A stretch of 64,000 nt of DNA from UBA868 sp016776875 (GTDB taxonomy: Bacteria; Pseudomonadota; Gammaproteobacteria; Arenicellales; UBA868), in assembly GCA_051201585.1 (NCBI GenBank), contig CP179198.1, forward strand, positions 1,860,001-1,924,000, written 5' to 3'. A program made the position numbers and the translations under genes. This document shows, piece by piece, positions 44,742 to 53,823 of this stretch. Every line of letters begins with the position of its first letter. Position 1 is the first letter of the stretch. The notes under the pieces are model-generated. The model had not been told where the DNA came from. It saw only the letters and a program-made list of their open reading frames with translations, and did not search any database.

Positions 44742-45950
44742 ATGACGACACGGAAAAAAACTCTCCAGGTGCAAGTAGGTCATATCGGGATCGGTGGGGA
44801 TTCGCCCATTGTGGTCCAATCCATGACAAACACGGATACCGCTAACGTCGAAGCCACGACACGCCAGATTATGGAATTGGCAGATGCGGGCTCAGAAATT
44901 GTCAGAATTACCGTAAACAATGAACTTGCTGCTCGCGCCGTGCCCGCGATCCACGGACGGCTGCAGGCGCAGGGATATCAGGTCCCGCTCGTTGGTGATT
45001 TTCACTATAACGGTCACTCGCTCCTCAAGGAATTCGATGATTGCGCAGAAGCGTTAGATAAGTACCGGATTAATCCAGGAAACGTGGGTCAGGGAGACAA
45101 GCGTGATGCGCGATTTTGCGAAATGGTCGAACAGGCCTGCATAAGACAAAAGCCAATCCGAATTGGCGTGAACTGGGGATCCCTTGATCAGCAACTGCTT
45201 GCTTCAAAACTCGATGAGAACGCCGCGTCAAGTCATCCACAACCATTGTCTCTTGTCACACGGGAAGCTCTGGTCGACTCTGCTATTAATAGCGCGGAGC
45301 TGGCACAGCGGGAAGGGCTTAAATCCAATCAGATCATTCTTTCAGCGAAAGTCAGCGCTGTTCATGAACTCGTCAGTGTTTATGAGATGTTGGCATCACG
45401 ATCAACCCTGCCGCTGCATTTGGGATTGACAGAGGCGGGAATGGGAGACAAAGGCGTTGTGTCATCAACCGCAGGGCTCGCGCTTTTATTACACCAAGGT
45501 ATCGGGGACACGATTCGGGTCTCTTTAACGCCGCGTCCGGGAGAAACTCGCACGCGCGAAGTTAAAATCGCCCAAGAAGTCCTGCAGTCATTGGGCTTAC
45601 GAAGTTTTGCTCCACAGGTTACTGCGTGCCCGGGATGCGGGCGCACCACCAGCGACTACTTTCAACACCTTGCCGCTGATGTTCAGACTCACCTGCGGGA
45701 AAAGATGAATTTATGGAAGAGTGAATTTCCTGGCGCAGAAACACTGTCTGTAGCGGTCATGGGTTGCGTGGTCAATGGTCCGGGCGAAAGTAAGCAGGCT
45801 GACATTGGTATCAGCTTGCCCGGCACAGGCGAAAATCCCGTCGCGCCTGTATTCCAGGACGGTAAAAAGTTTTGCACCCTACGTGGAGAGAATATTTCGA
45901 CGCAGTTCATCGACATCGTCGAGAAATATGTCCAGAGACGTTTTGGCTAA
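44742..45950 (+). CDS. ispG: (E)-4-hydroxy-3-methylbut-2-enyl-diphosphate synthase
   Basis: This [4Fe-4S] enzyme of the MEP pathway is about 402 residues. It starts with PIVVQSMTNTDTANVEATTR. The cluster cysteines lie in VTACPGCGRTTSDYFQ and AVMGCVVNGPGES, and RINPGNVGQG lies in the TIM barrel. The ATG at 44742 is preferred over a TTG at 44733. It sits 47 nt after mccB and converges on fabB across 62 nt containing a small hairpin. Confidence 0.95.
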   Translation: MTTRKKTLQVQVGHIGIGGDSPIVVQSMTNTDTANVEATTRQIMELADAGSEIVRITVNNELAARAVPAIHGRLQAQGYQVPLVGDFHYNGHSLLKEFDDCAEALDKYRINPGNVGQGDKRDARFCEMVEQACIRQKPIRIGVNWGSLDQQLLASKLDENAASSHPQPLSLVTREALVDSAINSAELAQREGLKSNQIILSAKVSAVHELVSVYEMLASRSTLPLHLGLTEAGMGDKGVVSSTAGLALLLHQGIGDTIRVSLTPRPGETRTREVKIAQEVLQSLGLRSFAPQVTACPGCGRTTSDYFQHLAADVQTHLREKMNLWKSEFPGAETLSVAVMGCVVNGPGESKQADIGISLPGTGENPVAPVFQDGKKFCTLRGENISTQFIDIVEKYVQRRFG

Positions 45951-45974
45951 TACGGCCATACACCGACGATCTCA

Positions 45975-45991
45975 CGTCTAAACAATAGACG
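45975..45991. terminator. Small hairpin between convergent ispG and fabB
   Basis: CGTCTA and TAGACG pair with an AACAA loop, 24 nt after the ispG stop and 22 nt beyond the fabB stop. There is no T-tract on either side, so intrinsic termination would be weak. It is the only symmetric element in this convergent gap. Confidence 0.3.
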
Positions 45992-46012
45992 CCTCATCCT
46001 CTCGGTACGAAT

Positions 46013-47230
46013 TCAGTCAATGTACCGTTGAAAGACTAAAGACGCATTTGTACCGCCAAAACCAAAGCTATTCGACATGACGGTATTCAGTTCGGCGGAT
46101 TCAGTTGGCACCTGAACGATCGGAAATCCCAAAGCCTTTGGATCCAGGTTTTCGATATTGATCGATGGCGCAATAAAACCGCCACTCATCATGATCAGCG
46201 AATAGATCGCCTCGTTCACGCCGGCAGCACCGAGCGCATGACCCGTAAGTGATTTTGTTGCACTTATTCGAGGTAGCGAATCACCAAAAACTGACCTTAT
46301 CGCATCCAGCTCCTGAATATCTCCAACTGGCGTGCTGGTGCCGTGAGTATTAATGTAATCGACCGGTTCCTCCACGTCAGTCAACGCCAGATTCATGCAC
46401 CGAATGGCGCCCTCGCCAGACGGCTGAACCATATCAAGTCCGTCACTGCTCGCACCATAACCCACTAGCTCTGCAATAATATTGGCACCACGCTTTTTCG
46501 CATGTTCTAGCTCTTCCAACACCAATAACCCACCACCACCTGAGATGACAAAGCCATCCCTATTCGCATCGTAAGTCCGGGATGCAGATTGAGGGTTATC
46601 GTTATAACGTGCGGACATTGCTCCCATTGCGTCAAACAAAACCGAGGTCGACCAGTGCAACTCCTCTCCCCCGCCTGCAAAGACAATATCCTGTTTTCCC
46701 ATTTGAATAAGCTCCATACCGTGCCCAATGCAATGCGCACTGGTCGAGCATGCGGAGCTAATAGAATAAGATACGCCTTTAATTGAAAACGCGGTGCTTA
46801 AGCAGGCTGAATTTGTGCTCGACATCGTTCGGGTCACCATATACGGCCCCACCCGTTTAACGCCCTTTTCTCTTAATAGATCAGCCGCGGCAACAATATT
46901 CTGGGGCGACCCACCGCCACTTCCGACAACAATTCCGGTACGAGGGTTAGAGATCTGACTTTCGTTAAGTCCGCAGCTTTCGAGTGCTTCACGCATCGCA
47001 ATGTAGTTATAAGCTGCCGAGTCGCCCATAAATCGCTTCAGCTTGCGATCAATAAGCGCGTCTAAATCGATCTCGATGCTGCCCATTACCTGGGAGCGAA
47101 ACCCCAATTTCTCATACTCTTCTGAAAACTCGATGCCAGATTGCCCCGCGCGCAGAGACGACTCGACTGAGGTAACGTCGTTGCCAATACTACTCACTAT
47201 CCCCATACCGGTTACGACAACGCGTTTCAT
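46013..47230 (-). CDS. fabB: 3-oxoacyl-ACP synthase I
   Basis: This 405-residue condensing enzyme has Cys161 in SISSACSTSAHCIGHG and histidines in NTHGTSTPVGDIQEL and ATKSLTGHALGAAGV. It matches KAS I in lacking the typical FabF length and pattern. It elongates the cis-unsaturated intermediates produced by FabA. Its ATG overlaps the fabA stop (ATGA at 47230-47227), so the pair is translationally coupled. Confidence 0.95.
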   Translation of the reverse strand: MKRVVVTGMGIVSSIGNDVTSVESSLRAGQSGIEFSEEYEKLGFRSQVMGSIEIDLDALIDRKLKRFMGDSAAYNYIAMREALESCGLNESQISNPRTGIVVGSGGGSPQNIVAAADLLREKGVKRVGPYMVTRTMSSTNSACLSTAFSIKGVSYSISSACSTSAHCIGHGMELIQMGKQDIVFAGGGEELHWSTSVLFDAMGAMSARYNDNPQSASRTYDANRDGFVISGGGGLLVLEELEHAKKRGANIIAELVGYGASSDGLDMVQPSGEGAIRCMNLALTDVEEPVDYINTHGTSTPVGDIQELDAIRSVFGDSLPRISATKSLTGHALGAAGVNEAIYSLIMMSGGFIAPSINIENLDPKALGFPIVQVPTESAELNTVMSNSFGFGGTNASLVFQRYID

Positions 47231-47745
47231 TTATCCGCCTCCTGATTATCTGAAGTAAACAACCCGACTCGCAAATCTTTACCCGTATAGATTAGTTGAT
47301 CATCAACTTCGACACATCCATCTGCTATGCCCATATAAAGTCGACGCATCACGACACGCTTCAAGGACACTTTGTATCGAACCCGCTTGCTCTCCGGCTG
47401 CACTTGACCTGTAAACCGAATCTCGCCCGACCCCAACGCTCTACCATGACCTAGACCCCCTCGCCATCCCAGAAAAAATCCAATCAATTGCCAAAGTGCA
47501 TCAACTCCCAAACATCCCGGCATGACCGGGTCATTCTCAAAATGGCATTTAAAGAACCAGAGATCGGGGTGAATATCAAGTTCAGCGATGATCTCACCCT
47601 TGCCATATTCACCACCTTCATCAGAAATATGTGTAATTCTGTCAAACATCAGCATCGGCGGAAGCGGTAACTGGGCATTACCGGCCCCAAACATTCGACC
47701 GTGCCCGCACTCCAACAACTGTTCCTGAGAAAAACTATCTTGCAT
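47227..47745 (-). CDS. fabA: 3-hydroxydecanoyl-ACP dehydratase/isomerase
   Basis: This 172-residue enzyme introduces the cis double bond in anaerobic unsaturated fatty acid synthesis. The active-site histidine is His68 in FFKCHFENDPVMPGCLG and the aspartate is Asp82 in VDALWQLIGFFLGWRG. The start is the ATG at 47745. The fabA-fabB pair is typical of gammaproteobacteria. A FabR or FadR site upstream was not recognised. Confidence 0.96.
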   Translation of the reverse strand: MQDSFSQEQLLECGHGRMFGAGNAQLPLPPMLMFDRITHISDEGGEYGKGEIIAELDIHPDLWFFKCHFENDPVMPGCLGVDALWQLIGFFLGWRGGLGHGRALGSGEIRFTGQVQPESKRVRYKVSLKRVVMRRLYMGIADGCVEVDDQLIYTGKDLRVGLFTSDNQEADK

Positions 47746-47851
47746 TGCCTTATCTATAATCCCGCTGAGTTACCGTATTAGTGTTATCCAATTATCACCG
47801 TCAACAGATTATAACGAGTCGAGCAATATCTGATCGCCCAACCGTTAATCT

Positions 47852-48505
47852 CTAGTCTTTCACGATAAGAACATGTAAACGACGGGGGCCATGGGCGCCA
47901 TACTGAATCGTCTGCTCAATGTCCCCCGTCTTCGATGGCCCGGTAATTAAATTGACCGCTCTTTGCGGAAAATGACCGTCTACACGTAACAATGACCAAA
48001 CGTCTTCCTGGTAACGAACGATTCGTTCACAATCTGCGATCACGATATGATCGTCTGGTAAAAAATTATGAGATGGCAACAAATCACTTCCAGAGCGCAT
48101 GACCAGCGTCCCTGTCTCTGCAACGGCGGCGAATGCTTCACTCACCGCCACCCGAGTGTTCTTATCAGCACTTTTTTTATAAGTAAACACGCCCTCAGAC
48201 CACTCCACTTGATCCAAACACGGGCCAGCACCGAGGTGAATCTGAGGATCAATCTCTAGACCTTGTAGGTAACGTATTACTGCTGCCTCAATATCGACTG
48301 ACTTAATAAGTTCGTAGGTGCCATGAACCGCAACATGCTTTTCACAAAATCGAGTCAAATTATCTTCAGCGAACCTGGGCTGAATTTGCGGAGCCGTGCC
48401 TTTCAGTCGAGCCCTTAGCTCTGAAGTTCGCTGGCTCGTCTTTGGCTCTCCCGCGGTCAATGACTTGCGAATGTTGCTCAGGATCTCAAGGCGCGCCTCA
48501 CTCAC
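47852..48505 (-). CDS. lutC: L-lactate utilization protein LutC
   Basis: This LUD-domain protein of about 217 residues is part of the LutABC L-lactate oxidase complex. The LUD core shows VSEAFAAVAETGTLVMRSG and PDDHIVIADCERIV, and the end has NLITGPSKTGDIEQTIQYGA with GPRRLHVLI. I place the start at a GTG at 48505, with AGGAG eight bases upstream. It overlaps the lutB stop (GTGAGTGA). The longer open frame, to 48622, would lie inside lutB. Confidence 0.92.
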   Translation of the reverse strand: MSEARLEILSNIRKSLTAGEPKTSQRTSELRARLKGTAPQIQPRFAEDNLTRFCEKHVAVHGTYELIKSVDIEAAVIRYLQGLEIDPQIHLGAGPCLDQVEWSEGVFTYKKSADKNTRVAVSEAFAAVAETGTLVMRSGSDLLPSHNFLPDDHIVIADCERIVRYQEDVWSLLRVDGHFPQRAVNLITGPSKTGDIEQTIQYGAHGPRRLHVLIVKD

Positions 48506-49934
48506 GGCCTTTCTCCTGTGAGTACCATTGTCGAAGAAAAGACTTTCTCGCCGGCACTGGAAAATCACGGGTGTTCGTCCAGCCCCGTCCAAACGGAATC
48601 CAGCGCAGCCCACCGGCACCACGACTCACTCGATTCATTGTCCAGAGGGGTATTGCCATGACCGCCTGATAAAAGCGGGGTCGTCTCACCAACCAAGCCC
48701 ACGCAGTTAATATCCAACGGCTCGTGACCGAGGTTAACTTTCGGTCGTGTTGCTCGGTTCGATGCTTCAGCAGAAGGTCAGACAGTGGAATGCGCACAGG
48801 GCAAACCTCCTTACAGCGCCCATTCAGCGTGCATGCATTTGGCAGATCCACCGCGCTGTCAAAGCCATTCAAAAGCGGGGTAAGCACAGAGCCCATGGGG
48901 CCCGGATAGATCCATCCGTAAGCGTGCCCACCAATTGCGCCATAAACGGGGCAATGATTGAGGCAAGCGCCGCATCGGATGCAGCGCAACATCGATTGAT
49001 AATCACTGCCGAGCATACTGGAACGACCGTTATCCAGCAGCACAACATGATAAGCCTCTGGCCCTTCGCCATCCTCTGGCCGGCGTGGTCCCGAATAAAT
49101 CGACGTGTAAGCTGAAAACTCCTGTCCCGTCGCACTTCTTGCGAGCACGCGGAGCAAAACCGATAAATCCTCTAAAGAGGGAATAACCTTTTCAATTCCT
49201 GCAGTGACAATATGCACCTTGGGTAGTGAACTGGTGAGATCTCCATTGCCCTCGTTGGTCACAATCACGTTTGCGCCGGTTTCGGCGACCAAAAAGTTCG
49301 CTCCCGTAATCCCCACATCCGCAGACACAAATCGCTCCCTGAGCACACTCCTCGCCTCATTCACTAAGGCCTCGCGTTGAGTCACTCGGTCGGTGTAACC
49401 AAGGGGGCTATGGTGCTCATGAAACAAATCGGTAATTTGCTCACGCGTCTTATGGACTGCCGGCGCAATAATATGACTAGGGGTCTCTCCCGCTAACTGA
49501 ACAATGTACTCTCCAAGATCCGTTTCAACGACCTCCATCCCAACCGCTTCCAAAGCTGGATTGAGATACATCTCCTCAGAGACCATCGACTTACCTTTTG
49601 TTACGGTGCGAGCACCTGACGCTTTGCAAATTTCGGCGATGATACTGCAAGCTTCCCCAGCATCCCGGGCCCAATGCACATGACCACCATTCTCAATAAC
49701 TTTTTCTTCATATAACTCTAAATAAGTATCGAGATTGGAAAGCACATGATCCTTGATATCGCGCGCAGCGTCCCTGATTTGATCAAACTCAGGCAATGCG
49801 TTTTTTGCTTCACGCCTTTTATCGACAAAGCCGCTTTTCGCTTTTGCCATCGCGCGTTGAAGATGAACGTCATTTAGCGCCGTCCGAACACGGTCTTGAA
49901 ACTCAACACGTTGGATGGAGGATATCTCGCTCAT
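48498..49934 (-). CDS. lutB: Iron-sulfur protein LutB of L-lactate oxidation
   Basis: This 478-residue protein has an N-terminal LUD domain (KGKSMVSEEMYLNPALEAVG and VGITGANFLVAETGANVIV). Two [4Fe-4S] motifs follow (CIRCGACLNHCPVYG and CTLNGRCKEVCPVRIP), then a C-terminal tail of about 90 residues with basic segments. LutA, B and C together oxidise L-lactate to pyruvate. Its start overlaps the lutA stop and its end overlaps lutC, so the three form a tight operon. Confidence 0.95.
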   Translation of the reverse strand: MSEISSIQRVEFQDRVRTALNDVHLQRAMAKAKSGFVDKRREAKNALPEFDQIRDAARDIKDHVLSNLDTYLELYEEKVIENGGHVHWARDAGEACSIIAEICKASGARTVTKGKSMVSEEMYLNPALEAVGMEVVETDLGEYIVQLAGETPSHIIAPAVHKTREQITDLFHEHHSPLGYTDRVTQREALVNEARSVLRERFVSADVGITGANFLVAETGANVIVTNEGNGDLTSSLPKVHIVTAGIEKVIPSLEDLSVLLRVLARSATGQEFSAYTSIYSGPRRPEDGEGPEAYHVVLLDNGRSSMLGSDYQSMLRCIRCGACLNHCPVYGAIGGHAYGWIYPGPMGSVLTPLLNGFDSAVDLPNACTLNGRCKEVCPVRIPLSDLLLKHRTEQHDRKLTSVTSRWILTAWAWLVRRPRFYQAVMAIPLWTMNRVSRGAGGLRWIPFGRGWTNTRDFPVPARKSFLRQWYSQEKGRE

Positions 49935-50716
49935 TCACTCTCCTCCGGATCCCCGATCGCCGGACCATCCGTCATGTCTGCCAGCATTTCTGCGATATGA
50001 AACACCCTGGCCTTTTTATTATCACGCCGAAGTCGACCGGCAATATTCAACAAGCAGCCAAGATCACCGCCAAGAACAAGGTCCGCGTCACTATTGCAGA
50101 TTTCTGCACATTTATCTGACACCAGATGAGTCGAGATATCCGGATATTTCAAACTAAATAAGCCTCCAAAGCCGCAACACACATTGCTATCTTTAAGTTC
50201 TTTTAGCCTAAGCCCCTTCACCTGTTTCAAAAGTTCACGAGGCTGTTCATAGATCGATAACTCTCGAAGCCCGGTACATGAGTCATGATAGGTGTAGACC
50301 CCATCAAAAGTCGCGTCAATGTCCTTTAATTCAATCTTTTCAAAAAGGAATTTAGTCAATTCCCAGGTTTTATCAGCAAGCTTCTGGGCGCGCCTTGCCC
50401 AGCGCATATCTTTAGAAAATAAGGTCGGGTATTTGTTTTTCAGCGTATCTGCACAAGATCCTGAAGGCACAACCACATAGTCCACATCAGAGAATTCGGT
50501 AATGACCTGCTTAGCAATCTCTATTGAATTTGCGCGATCCCCGCTATTGAGCGCAGGTTGGCCACAACAACTCTGTCCACGCGGCACTCGCACCTCACAC
50601 TGCGCGAGTTCAAGCAAACTAACGGCCGCAAAAGCAACCTGCGGACGCATCAGATCTGCAAGACAGGTCACAAAAAGTCCGACAGTAATTGGCGAATTAC
50701 TTTGATGTATTTTCAT
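49931..50716 (-). CDS. lutA: Cysteine-rich (CCG-motif) protein LutA
   Basis: This protein of about 261 residues has two CCG domains (PRGQSCCGQPALNSGDR and SNVCCGFGGLFSLKYPDIS). Such domains bind iron-sulfur clusters in LutA and heterodisulfide-reductase-like proteins. The ATG at 50716 is chosen over an upstream start that adds a poorly conserved ten-residue leader. It begins the lutABC operon and diverges from the MFS gene. No lactate permease or LutR-like regulator is adjacent. Confidence 0.93.
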   Translation of the reverse strand: MKIHQSNSPITVGLFVTCLADLMRPQVAFAAVSLLELAQCEVRVPRGQSCCGQPALNSGDRANSIEIAKQVITEFSDVDYVVVPSGSCADTLKNKYPTLFSKDMRWARRAQKLADKTWELTKFLFEKIELKDIDATFDGVYTYHDSCTGLRELSIYEQPRELLKQVKGLRLKELKDSNVCCGFGGLFSLKYPDISTHLVSDKCAEICNSDADLVLGGDLGCLLNIAGRLRRDNKKARVFHIAEMLADMTDGPAIGDPEESE

Positions 50717-50843
50717 AAGGATTAAAATAGCGCTCTGAATCCCCACTGTATCATTGGACCTTCAAATTCACTATAGTTCACTTTGCTCAAACAGGTTTAG
50801 TGATTTAAAAACCCAATTTGCAATACCTTGATGGACTGACCAA

Positions 50844-52061
50844 TTGATTCGCCAATCGTTAAAAAGATTAAGGAACCGACCCGAGATTTTACTTTTTCTG
50901 ATGGCGGGCGCCGTTCCCTTGAGTTTTGCGACCTGGCAAGCCCTTTTAAACAATTTTGCGATCGAAAGAGCGGCATTCAGTGGCGCCGAAATTGGAATAT
51001 TACAAAGCTTGAGAGAAGTACCCGGTTTCCTTGCCTTTGCCGTTGTTTTCCTGCTTTATGTTTTAAGAGAGCAGCACATTGCACTCGTTTCCCTGGCACT
51101 TCTAGGCATTGGTACTGCGGTCACCGGCTTTTTTCCGACCGTGCTCGGCCTCTATTTGACGACCGTCTTTATGTCTGTGGGCTACCACTACTACGAAACA
51201 ATTCAAACTTCTTTATCGCTGCAATGGGTGGATAAGAAAAATGCGCCTGAGGTGCTTGGACGGATCATTGCGGTTGGCGCTTTTACGTCGATTTTGACTT
51301 TCGGCGCCATTTGGCTGGCTTTTGATTTTGCCCAACTCGATTTTGTAATCGTTTATCTGATTGCCGGAGGTGCAACACTTGGAATCGTCATGATGTGTTC
51401 GCTCTTCTTCCCAACCTTCCCAACCAAGGTCAAGCAAGTTCGACACATGGTGCTTCGTAAACGGTATTGGCTCTATTACGGACTCATTTTTCTTTCGGGC
51501 GCCCGCAGACAAATCTTTATTGTTTTTGCCGGATTTTTAATGGTTGAAAAATTTGGCTACAGTGTTGCGGCCATCTCTACCCTTTTCCTCATCAACGCAA
51601 CACTGAATATGCTTTTCGCTGCGCGGATCGGGCGATTGATCAGTGTTGTCGGGGAAAGGACCGCACTTATTTTTGAGTATGTTGGGCTCATTGGTGTATT
51701 TATCGCGTACGCTTTCGTGGAAAACTCTCAAATTGCCGCCGGGTTGTACATTGTTGACCACTTCTTCTTTGCGTTGGCAATTGCCATCAAGACCTACTTC
51801 CAAAAAATCGCCGATCCAGCCGACATTGCCTCAAGTGCCGGGGTGTCGTTTACCATCAATCACATCGCTGCAGTTGTGCTGCCGGCGATTCTCGGGGTGC
51901 TGTGGCTTAATTCACCATCTTTAGTTTTTCTGGTCGGCGCTGGGCTTGCCGGATTATCCTTATTTTTATCGCTAAACATCCCCAAGGAGCCGGCGCCCGG
52001 GAATGAAGTTAATTTTGGACGTTGGGGCGATCTGGTCGAGCCCGCGCAATCGAGATCATGA
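50844..52061 (+). CDS. MFS transporter
   Basis: This 405-residue protein has about twelve hydrophobic spans split by a basic central loop (PTKVKQVRHMVLRKRYWLYY). The overall layout is that of a major facilitator. Residues such as YHYYETIQTSLSLQWVDK after span 4 do not identify a substrate. The start is probably a TTG at 50844. It diverges from lutABC, so a role in lactate or other carboxylate transport is possible but unproven. Confidence 0.82.
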   Translation: MIRQSLKRLRNRPEILLFLMAGAVPLSFATWQALLNNFAIERAAFSGAEIGILQSLREVPGFLAFAVVFLLYVLREQHIALVSLALLGIGTAVTGFFPTVLGLYLTTVFMSVGYHYYETIQTSLSLQWVDKKNAPEVLGRIIAVGAFTSILTFGAIWLAFDFAQLDFVIVYLIAGGATLGIVMMCSLFFPTFPTKVKQVRHMVLRKRYWLYYGLIFLSGARRQIFIVFAGFLMVEKFGYSVAAISTLFLINATLNMLFAARIGRLISVVGERTALIFEYVGLIGVFIAYAFVENSQIAAGLYIVDHFFFALAIAIKTYFQKIADPADIASSAGVSFTINHIAAVVLPAILGVLWLNSPSLVFLVGAGLAGLSLFLSLNIPKEPAPGNEVNFGRWGDLVEPAQSRS

Positions 52062-52199
52062 ACGATCACAATCCCATCATCAGCGTTAGGAAAGTAGCCG
52101 GATTTTTTGAGTTCGGGGATCTCTTAAAAAAGACTGATAACAAGGCGGTGATTGCGATTCACCTGTAATTCAATCATTCCTATTATCCGGGCTATCGAT

Positions 52200-53024
52200 C
52201 TAGAACGTTATCTCCATTTCGTACCCCGCGAATTTTCGAACGTTAAATACTTTTCCATCTATCATCAGATACTGACCTTTGATCCCAAAAAAATTTCCAG
52301 CGATCTTGGCATCCTTGTCAAAATTATGTGACTTCACCTTCTCAGGATATTCATGAACAGGGAATCTAATATGGCAGGCCGTATCCCGCGTCGAGGGAGC
52401 TGCAAACGCTTTATCTTTTATTTGGACGGGTGCATCAACCATTTCTTCAAGTTGACGCATCAGTTGCGCGCGGATTGAAACAAGGTCAACAGAATCAGGA
52501 TCACCTTTCAGCATTTTTCGCCAGTCGGTCCTGTCAGAAATGAAAGACCGCAAAGCATGTTCGATCAATCCTGTGGTACGACGGTCGACGACCTCGAACA
52601 TTGGAAGCGCTTCAATTGCCCCCTGATCGATCCATCTCGTCGGCACCTGACTGGCTCGAGTGATACCGACTTTTAAGCCTGATGAGTTTGCAAGATAAAC
52701 GATATGTGGTGCAAAGCAATTTTTCTTACCCCATTCTGGCTCTCGACAAGTTCCCTCATGAAAATGACACAATTCAGGCTTGATGATGCACTGATCACAG
52801 GAGGCCAAGCGCTTGAAACAGGGATAACAGTGTCCTTGATTAAAGCTCTTCTTGGTTTTTCGGCCACACACGATGCATGAAATGACACCTGCGAAGGAAA
52901 AAGCAATTTCTTTTCCGATTAATGGGTTGAGCTTAAGCATTTGATCACCAACCGGTAGTTGATAACTGACCGGGTCAAGGAGATCGGTCGTCATCTTTCG
53001 GATTGGACCCTCTAGTACAGGCAT
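52200..53024 (-). CDS. DUF2797 protein (zinc-ribbon plus GIY-YIG-like segment)
   Basis: This 274-residue protein has a cysteine-rich front (CIVCGRKTKKSFNQGHCYPC, then CDQC and a further Cys/His set), followed by APHIVYLANSSGLKVGITR. The latter recalls the core of GIY-YIG nucleases. This matches the DUF2797 family, whose function is unknown. It follows the Crp-type regulator by about 75 nt on the same strand. The MFS gene converges on it across 138 bp without a clear terminator. Confidence 0.8.
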   Translation of the reverse strand: MPVLEGPIRKMTTDLLDPVSYQLPVGDQMLKLNPLIGKEIAFSFAGVISCIVCGRKTKKSFNQGHCYPCFKRLASCDQCIIKPELCHFHEGTCREPEWGKKNCFAPHIVYLANSSGLKVGITRASQVPTRWIDQGAIEALPMFEVVDRRTTGLIEHALRSFISDRTDWRKMLKGDPDSVDLVSIRAQLMRQLEEMVDAPVQIKDKAFAAPSTRDTACHIRFPVHEYPEKVKSHNFDKDAKIAGNFFGIKGQYLMIDGKVFNVRKFAGYEMEITF

Positions 53025-53099
53025 GGTTTTATCTTCTTATATATTTTAAGTGGTGCCGCGTTACTGATATTTTTAGTTGCTTTTGGTCAACCCCAAACA

Positions 53100-53759
53100 C
53101 TAATAATCCGCTGGCAATTTTTTTACGATAATCCAATGTCGTCCCTCGACTCGAATATATCCGCCCCTCAACAGGTCGCTCATCATTCGGCTGACCATTT
53201 CTCTGGAGCATCCAATCATGTCCGCCATTAATTGATGCGTCATACGCTTTTTGACAATCCAATGTTCATCCTGTAATTCAGCCTCTTCATAGAGCTTCGC
53301 TGACATCCGCCGATACGCACTACGAAGCGCTAGACCATGTGCGGCATCCGTCAGTTTTCGGACCCGATGGGCGAGCGAAATCAGGATCGACATTGAAAAA
53401 GCTGAATGTTGTTCAAGCAACTTTCGAAAAGTCGAGCCATTAATAACCAGCATGTTTGTTTTTTCAACGGCAACTACGGAAGCTGAGCGCACGTCCAGAT
53501 CAATTACCGAGATTTCTCCAAAAATTGCGCCCGGTCCTTCGCGAGACAACACCATTTCCTTCCCTGACGCTTCGGATCGAAACACCCGAACTTCCCCGCT
53601 AAGCATGACATAAAGGGAATCATTATTTGAGTCCTGCTGGACAACAATCTCGCCACGTTGAACCTCAGCAACCCGTGCTGTCTCCGCCAGCGCCTGAATA
53701 CTATCGTCGCTCAGGGCGGCAAACATCGGCGCATGTCGTAACGCTGCGATCTTGTCCAT
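53100..53759 (-). CDS. Crp/Fnr-family transcriptional regulator
   Basis: This 219-residue regulator has a cyclic-nucleotide-binding domain with FGEISVIDLDVRSASVV, keeping the Glu-Arg-Ser set that contacts cAMP in CRP. A C-terminal winged helix follows, with recognition helix MIGCSREMVSRMMSDL. The Arg/Glu/Arg that read TGTGA in CRP are retained. There are no N-terminal cysteines, so it is not an FNR-type oxygen sensor. It lies 64 nt downstream of the RACo gene and may regulate, or be co-transcribed with, the methyl-transfer genes. Confidence 0.92.
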   Translation of the reverse strand: MDKIAALRHAPMFAALSDDSIQALAETARVAEVQRGEIVVQQDSNNDSLYVMLSGEVRVFRSEASGKEMVLSREGPGAIFGEISVIDLDVRSASVVAVEKTNMLVINGSTFRKLLEQHSAFSMSILISLAHRVRKLTDAAHGLALRSAYRRMSAKLYEEAELQDEHWIVKKRMTHQLMADMIGCSREMVSRMMSDLLRGGYIRVEGRHWIIVKKLPADY

Positions 53760-53823
53760 AGGCGTCTTCTCTACTAATTAGAGGTAGTCAGTCAAATCAA
53801 TTCTAGGCTGCCCGCTGATATCA

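Noticed and set aside
48506..48622. Longer lutC start inside lutB
   Set aside because: The GTG at 48505 has a well-placed AGGAG and a typical stop/start overlap; the extra residues do not resemble LutC.
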